Below are positions 9,750-10,699 of a DNA stretch of 10,699 bases, piece after piece; positions within the stretch are counted from its first letter, which is position 1, and every line of letters begins with the position of its first letter. The notes below the pieces were generated by a model. The model ran no database searches and had not been told where the DNA came from. It was given only the letters and a program-made list of their open reading frames with translations. A program made the translations under genes and the position numbers. The DNA comes from Acidobacteriota bacterium (GTDB taxonomy: Bacteria > Acidobacteriota > Vicinamibacteria > Vicinamibacterales > UBA2999), in the NCBI GenBank assembly GCA_020851835.1, contig JADZBZ010000286.1, forward strand, positions 1 to 10,699, written 5' to 3'.

Positions 9750-10699
9750 ATGTTCGTCGACGAAGCCGACATCCACGTTCAAGCCGGCAACGGCGGCCGT
9801 GGATGCTTGAGCTTCCGCCGCGAGAAGTTCGGGCCCAAAGGCGGGCCCGATGGCGGCGATGGCGGCTCGGGCGGCTCCGTCTTCCTGGTTGCCGATCCTC
9901 ACCGCAACACCCTGGTTCACTTTCGCTTCAACCCGGAGTTTGCCGCCCAGCGTGGCGGGCACGGCCAGGGTGCGAATCGCCACGGCCGGAACGGACGCGA
10001 CCTCGAGGTGCCGGTACCCGTCGGCACGACCGTGCTCGCGCGCGATCCCGAGACGGGTGAGCTCGCCGAGCTCGCCGACCTCACCGCGGAGGGGCAGCGC
10101 GTGCTCGTGGCCAAGGCTGGCCGAGGCGGACTGGGCAACGCGCAGTTCGCCACCTCGACGAACCGGGCGCCGCGCAAGGTGCAACCCGGCGAGCCGGGCG
10201 AGGAGCGATACCTGCAGCTCAAACTCAAGCTGCTGGCCGACGTGGGCCTGGTCGGATTTCCCAACGCCGGCAAGAGCACGCTGATCTCGCGCATCTCGGC
10301 CGCCAAGCCCAAGGTCGCCAACTACCCGTTCACCACGTTGACGCCGCATCTCGGCGTCGTCACGCTCAGCGACGACCGCAGCTTCGTCGTCGCCGACGTG
10401 CCCGGCCTGATCGAAGGTGCCCATTCCGGGCACGGCCTGGGCCACCAATTCCTCCGGCACATCGAGCGCACCAAGGTGCTGGCGCACCTGGTAGACGTGT
10501 CGAGCGAGTCGGGACGCGACCCGGTCGAGGACTTCGAGACCATTCGCCGCGAGCTCGACCTCTACGACCCGGAGCTGCTGCTGAAGCCTCAGGTGGTGGT
10601 GGCGACCAAGCTCGACGCCGTGGACGAGCCGGAGCGGGTGGCGGCACTGAAGGAGCGTGCCCAGGCGCTGGCTCTCCCCTTCCACGCGGTGTCGGCGGC
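9750..10699 (+). CDS. obgE: GTPase Obg/CgtA (3' end beyond the window)
   Basis: Ribosome-associated GTPase that acts in late assembly of the large subunit and in stress signalling. The visible 316 codons cover the N-terminal glycine-rich Obg fold (MFVDEADIHVQAGNGGRG, then many GG turns) and nearly all of the G domain. Its motifs are G1 GFPNAGKST (169-177), G2 YPFTT (192-196), G3 DVPG (216-219), G4 TKLD (286-289) and G5 SA (315-316) at the very edge. The usual G4 sequence is NKxD, so Thr replaces Asn; such TKxD forms occur in other functional GTPases. No stop codon is met. The ATG has no visible Shine-Dalgarno sequence, but the start matches the family. It follows rpmA after a repeat-filled gap. 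Confidence 0.96.
   Translation, partial: MFVDEADIHVQAGNGGRGCLSFRREKFGPKGGPDGGDGGSGGSVFLVADPHRNTLVHFRFNPEFAAQRGGHGQGANRHGRNGRDLEVPVPVGTTVLARDPETGELAELADLTAEGQRVLVAKAGRGGLGNAQFATSTNRAPRKVQPGEPGEERYLQLKLKLLADVGLVGFPNAGKSTLISRISAAKPKVANYPFTTLTPHLGVVTLSDDRSFVVADVPGLIEGAHSGHGLGHQFLRHIERTKVLAHLVDVSSESGRDPVEDFETIRRELDLYDPELLLKPQVVVATKLDAVDEPERVAALKERAQALALPFHAVSA

Noticed and set aside
8985..10685. A 566-codon open frame on the minus strand across rplU, rpmA and obgE
   Set aside because: It runs antisense to three certain conserved genes, has no recognisable domain, and crosses the rpmA-obgE repeats, which give it a typical spurious DTKNTEITK segment. Long antisense frames are expected at this GC content.

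Overview
The window is very GC-rich, gene-dense bacterial chromosome made almost entirely of housekeeping genes. The gene content, a sigma-54 activator with a Fis-type helix containing PRVMNYKIK, a TopA with Toprim C-terminal repeats in place of zinc fingers, and dispersed ACAGGCG/CGCCTGT and CACGAA repeats fit Acidobacteriota, perhaps Vicinamibacteria. This assignment is an inference from composition and gene style; no marker in the window fixes it.

Layout. (1) 17-1408, plus strand: a complete NtrC-type response regulator. Any cognate kinase would lie to the left, outside the window. (2) 1447-7604, minus strand: a compact operon read right to left as dprA, topA, trmFO, xerC, with gaps of 16, 68 and 17 nt. 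This is the same order as the classical Bacillus smf-topA-trmFO(gid)-xerC(codV) cluster, but the hslV/hslU (clpQ/clpY) genes that often follow are absent; the convergent response regulator sits there instead. (3) 7605-7730: a short divergent control region with two back-to-back sigma70-like promoters. (4) 7731-8868, plus strand: a secreted two-TPR protein overlapped by 41 nt by a 270-residue lipoprotein of unknown function. (5) 8869-9050: a gap with GC-rich palindromes and a possible extended -10 promoter. (6) 9051 to the right edge, plus strand: rplU, rpmA and obgE (cut by the window end), the widely conserved L21-L27-Obg cluster. The 122-nt rpmA-obgE gap holds two different repeat types.

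How the genes fit together. DprA loads RecA on incoming DNA, TopA relaxes negative supercoils, XerC resolves chromosome dimers and TrmFO makes m5U54 in tRNA, so the minus-strand operon combines DNA topology and recombination with tRNA modification. The rplU-rpmA-obgE group serves the large ribosomal subunit and its assembly. The TPR/lipoprotein pair probably acts in the cell envelope; it is the only part of the window without a recognised function.

I found no mobile element, CRISPR array, tRNA or rRNA, and no convincing new multi-gene system. The observations most worth a second look are the TPR-lipoprotein pair, the TrmFO and XerC insertions, and the repeats upstream of obgE.
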